Virus record (IMG/VR): IMGVR_UViG_3300009093_001233
Location: 1 to 41,671 of that record
Source: a virus
DNA length: 41,671 bases
Direction: 5' to 3' (one strand)
Part shown: piece after piece, positions 39,963-41,671 of the stretch
Position numbering within the stretch: the stretch's first letter is position 1
Layout of the letters: every line of letters begins with the position of its first letter
Position numbers and translations under genes: made by a program
The notes under the pieces: generated by a model
The model's database searches: none
What the model saw: the letters and a program-made list of their open reading frames with translations, nothing else
What the model was told of the DNA's origin: nothing

Positions 39963-40228
39963 GGTAATTTTGGTAATCAGGAAAAGGTAATCAGGCCTAA
40001 GTAGTTGACTGGAAAGGCCTAAACAGATGATTGGAAAAGGTAATCCAAAGGTAATCCAAAAGGTAATCTGCCCCTAAGTGTCTGATTTTTATAGATCGTC
40101 AGATTACCTTTTGAAAGGGTAACTAAATTACCTCAGATTACCCGCAGATTACCTTTCGCCTCTCTCGCTAAGTCTTTGGCTGTCTTGAGAAATTCGTCAA
40201 TTTCTCGGATTGGATTACCAAAATTACC
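39963..40228. repeat. Iteron-like array, candidate replication origin
   Basis: Twelve copies of GGTAAT(C) or its complement lie in 266 bp. Forward copies start at 39963, 39972, 39986, 40039, 40050 and 40062. Reverse copies ([G/A]ATTACC) start at 40102, 40126, 40136, 40147, 40213 and 40222. Many neighbours are 10-12 bases apart, one helical turn. The two orientations face each other across an AT-rich centre (40081-40095). A 22-bp imperfect repeat beginning AGGCCTAA (39993 and 40015) is superimposed. The organisation is that of an iteron origin (compare P4 ori/crr) or a large operator. Confidence 0.72.
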
Positions 40229-40296
40229 TCTTTCCGACGATGCCAACCATTGGAGAAGCCTTATATATGGGCAGAGAACCTTTCCGGGCCGCACGG

Positions 40297-40509
40297 CTAC
40301 GCTGCCTGTGCCGGAATGCAGCGGACTAGCTCGTCCAGCCGTGCGCGCACGCCGGCGGAATAGGTTTCCAGCAAGGTCTGCACGTGGTCGGGGTCGATCA
40401 CGCCGGCGTGCAGGCCAGCAGTGAGCGCCGCAGCGAGGCTGTCCAGCGCGGACACTTGGTCACGCACGCGTTGGATCGAAAGTGGCAAGGGAAGGGGAGG
40501 TTTGTTCAT
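40297..40509 (-). CDS. Small helical phage protein next to int
   Basis: A 70-aa helical protein ('MNKPPLPLPLSIQRVRDQVSALDSLAAALTAGLHAGVIDPDHVQTLLETYSAGVRARLDELVRC'). The motif 'AGVIDPDHVQTLLE' parallels 'AGMLDSDGAYELLQ' in the 88-aa protein at 6676-6942, suggesting distant paralogues. The ATG at 40509 is assumed, with a weak GGAA upstream; the frame remains open to a TTG at 40581. It follows int on the same strand and lies beside the repeat array. Confidence 0.55.
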   Translation of the reverse strand: MNKPPLPLPLSIQRVRDQVSALDSLAAALTAGLHAGVIDPDHVQTLLETYSAGVRARLDELVRCIPAQAA

Positions 40510-40618
40510 CAAAGCGGTTCCATGTGCTACTCGGTGTTTCGCCAAGTCGCTGGCCAACTCCTGCACGCGATCGGGAGGCAAGCGCCGTCGACGCCGGCAT
40601 CGCGTTGCAGGTGATCGT

Positions 40619-41671
40619 CTATCGCTCGACCACGTCTTCGGGTTTGAGGTGCGTGTAACGCTTCAGCGTTGCCCATGAGTCGTGCAGGGTGAATTGAGCC
40701 ACTTCTTGGATGGAGTACCCACGCTCGAAAAGCCGCGACGTCGCCTCATGGCGTAGGTCGTGAAAGCGCAGGTTTTTGATCCCTAGCAATTTGCAGGCCC
40801 GCTCCCACCGTGCCCCGATAGAACTCGGGTTGTAGGGAAAAACAAACTCTCCGACCTGGTTCTGGCGATCGATGACCGCCCACGCTTCCGCCGTCATGCG
40901 AAAGCTGCGGCGATTTCCGACTTTTTGCGTCGGGTGCTTGACGTCATCGAGCCAGCCGATGCCCTTCTCGCGATCGAGGTCTACCCATTTGAGGCGCGTT
41001 ATTTCCTCTTGCCGGCGCGCGCTGGCGATCGCGAAATCCATCACGTCGAGCATCTGGATTTGAGAGCGGCCGTCCTGCTTTCGGAACCGCTCCGTCAGCA
41101 GCGTGTGTTCGCTCGTGGTGATACGACGATCTCTGTAGCGCGGCTTTGCGATCAGCTTGCGTTGCCGCAGCTCGTGCCGGGCGTCGGCAAGGGCTTGCAA
41201 GTCGGCGGGAACGCCCAGGGTCGGGCGCGCGGACCGCAAAGCCTGGCCGAACCAGACCAGGTCATTGCCGGCGGTTGCCGGGCCGGCACCCTCGGCACGG
41301 CGGGTCTCGACGTGCTCGATGTAGTCGGCGGCCGCCAGTGCATAGGCCAGCTTGGCCAAGATCGGGTAACGGTCCTCGGGCCGGCTTGGCAGCGGTCGAT
41401 CCTCGCCATCCTTGCCTTCGAGTCGACGCAGATCCGATTCTTTGCTGATGCCCCACTTGGCCGGGCCGCCGATTTCCTTGCGGTACCATTGCAGTACCTC
41501 AAGTAGTGTGTAGCGAGCCCCTTCCAGGACGCCTTTGGCGCGTAGCTTGTCGAGTTCGGCTTCACGCCGACGTAGCCATTCGGCGGCCAGCGCGCGGCGG
41601 GTGAAGGTCTCCGATTCGGAGTGGATGACCTTGCCGGCGCGTTTGAGACGAATTTGCGCGGTATAGCGCAT
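40619..41671 (-). CDS. int: Tyrosine integrase (5' end probably cut by window)
   Basis: 350 residues of a phage-type tyrosine recombinase. The N-terminal arm-binding domain begins 'RYTAQIRLKRAGKVIHSESETFTRRALAAEWLRRREAEL', and a SAM-like core follows. The catalytic domain has 'ARRQEEITRLKWVDL' (R220), 'RFHDLRHEATSRLFERG' (H304, R307), H330, and 'WATLKRYTHL' (Y339, the nucleophile). Relatives usually carry about 10-17 residues (an 'xxITxRKxxDGS'-like lead) before this point. The ATG at the window edge is therefore probably internal and the gene continues to the right. It catalyses integration and excision; the attachment site should lie close by, to the right. Confidence 0.9.
   Translation of the reverse strand: MRYTAQIRLKRAGKVIHSESETFTRRALAAEWLRRREAELDKLRAKGVLEGARYTLLEVLQWYRKEIGGPAKWGISKESDLRRLEGKDGEDRPLPSRPEDRYPILAKLAYALAAADYIEHVETRRAEGAGPATAGNDLVWFGQALRSARPTLGVPADLQALADARHELRQRKLIAKPRYRDRRITTSEHTLLTERFRKQDGRSQIQMLDVMDFAIASARRQEEITRLKWVDLDREKGIGWLDDVKHPTQKVGNRRSFRMTAEAWAVIDRQNQVGEFVFPYNPSSIGARWERACKLLGIKNLRFHDLRHEATSRLFERGYSIQEVAQFTLHDSWATLKRYTHLKPEDVVER

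Noticed and set aside
40081-40228. CRISPR array in the repeat-rich region near 40.1 kb
   Set aside because: Repeats are only 7-8 bases, in both orientations and irregularly spaced, with no uniform spacers.
1-41671. tRNA, rRNA or insertion sequences
   Set aside because: No cloverleaf, rRNA stretch or transposase was recognised by eye; weak tRNA-like structures could be missed without a tool.

Overview
The window is almost entirely one P2-like (Peduovirus-type) temperate phage integrated in a high-GC gammaproteobacterial chromosome. The GC-rich codon use, the Cys-containing C-terminal tail of the RHS protein and the style of the small phage genes suggest Xanthomonadales/Lysobacterales (a Dyella, Luteibacter, Rhodanobacter or Xanthomonas relative). 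That host assignment is inference. Two probable host genes (a DUF6348-like protein and a GFA-family zinc protein) occupy the left 1.4 kb. The prophage then runs from a PrtN-family gene (about 1.55 kb) to a tyrosine integrase cut by the right edge (41.67 kb). No att repeat could be identified. The layout predicts that PrtN and int are neighbours in the circular phage.

Left arm, 1.5-8.3 kb, minus strand: an early operon of small proteins around a 907-aa zinc/Toprim/helicase replication protein. It is preceded by a non-coding leader (6.94-7.24 kb) with the architecture of the P4 CI / P1 C4 antisense-RNA immunity locus. Next come an Ogr/Delta late activator and a ribbon-helix-helix protein, divergent from a P2/186-type CI repressor (8411-8833, +). 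A perfect 19-bp palindrome lies in the shared control region. Between the repressor and gene D sits a cargo island: a secreted RHS protein with a probable cognate immunity gene.

Late region, 14.1-33.3 kb, minus strand, in P2 order read from high to low coordinates: O, N, M, L, X, two holin-like genes, endolysin, a DNA methyltransferase inserted in the lysis cassette, Rz/Rz1, R, S, V, W, J, I, H, two unknown tail-fibre-region genes, FI, FII, E/E' (with a TTTTTTG frameshift site), T, U, D. Terminase P and portal Q are divergent (+, 33.4-36.2 kb). Two copies of a dyad CGTTCT-N14-AGAACG lie at the positions of the P2 late promoters (P/O and V) and are the best candidates for the Ogr target.

Right arm, 36.3-41.7 kb: a NYN/PIN nuclease-like gene and a zinc-ribbon gene, then a gene-free stretch with a 19-bp sequence closely resembling the P2 cos end, in the correct orientation relative to Q. 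Beyond cos, where P2 carries its phage-exclusion genes tin and old, lie two lower-GC convergent cargo genes: a SEC-C plus PD-(D/E)XK-like nuclease and a HEPN-like protein. They are candidate anti-phage genes. Next is a 266-bp array of twelve GGTAAT(C)-type repeats, six in each orientation around an AT-rich centre, which is a candidate replication origin. A small gene and the integrase close the window. No gpA (rolling-circle initiator) gene was found. The phage therefore looks like a chimera: a P2 virion and CI/Ogr control combined with P4-style replication and antisense-RNA immunity.
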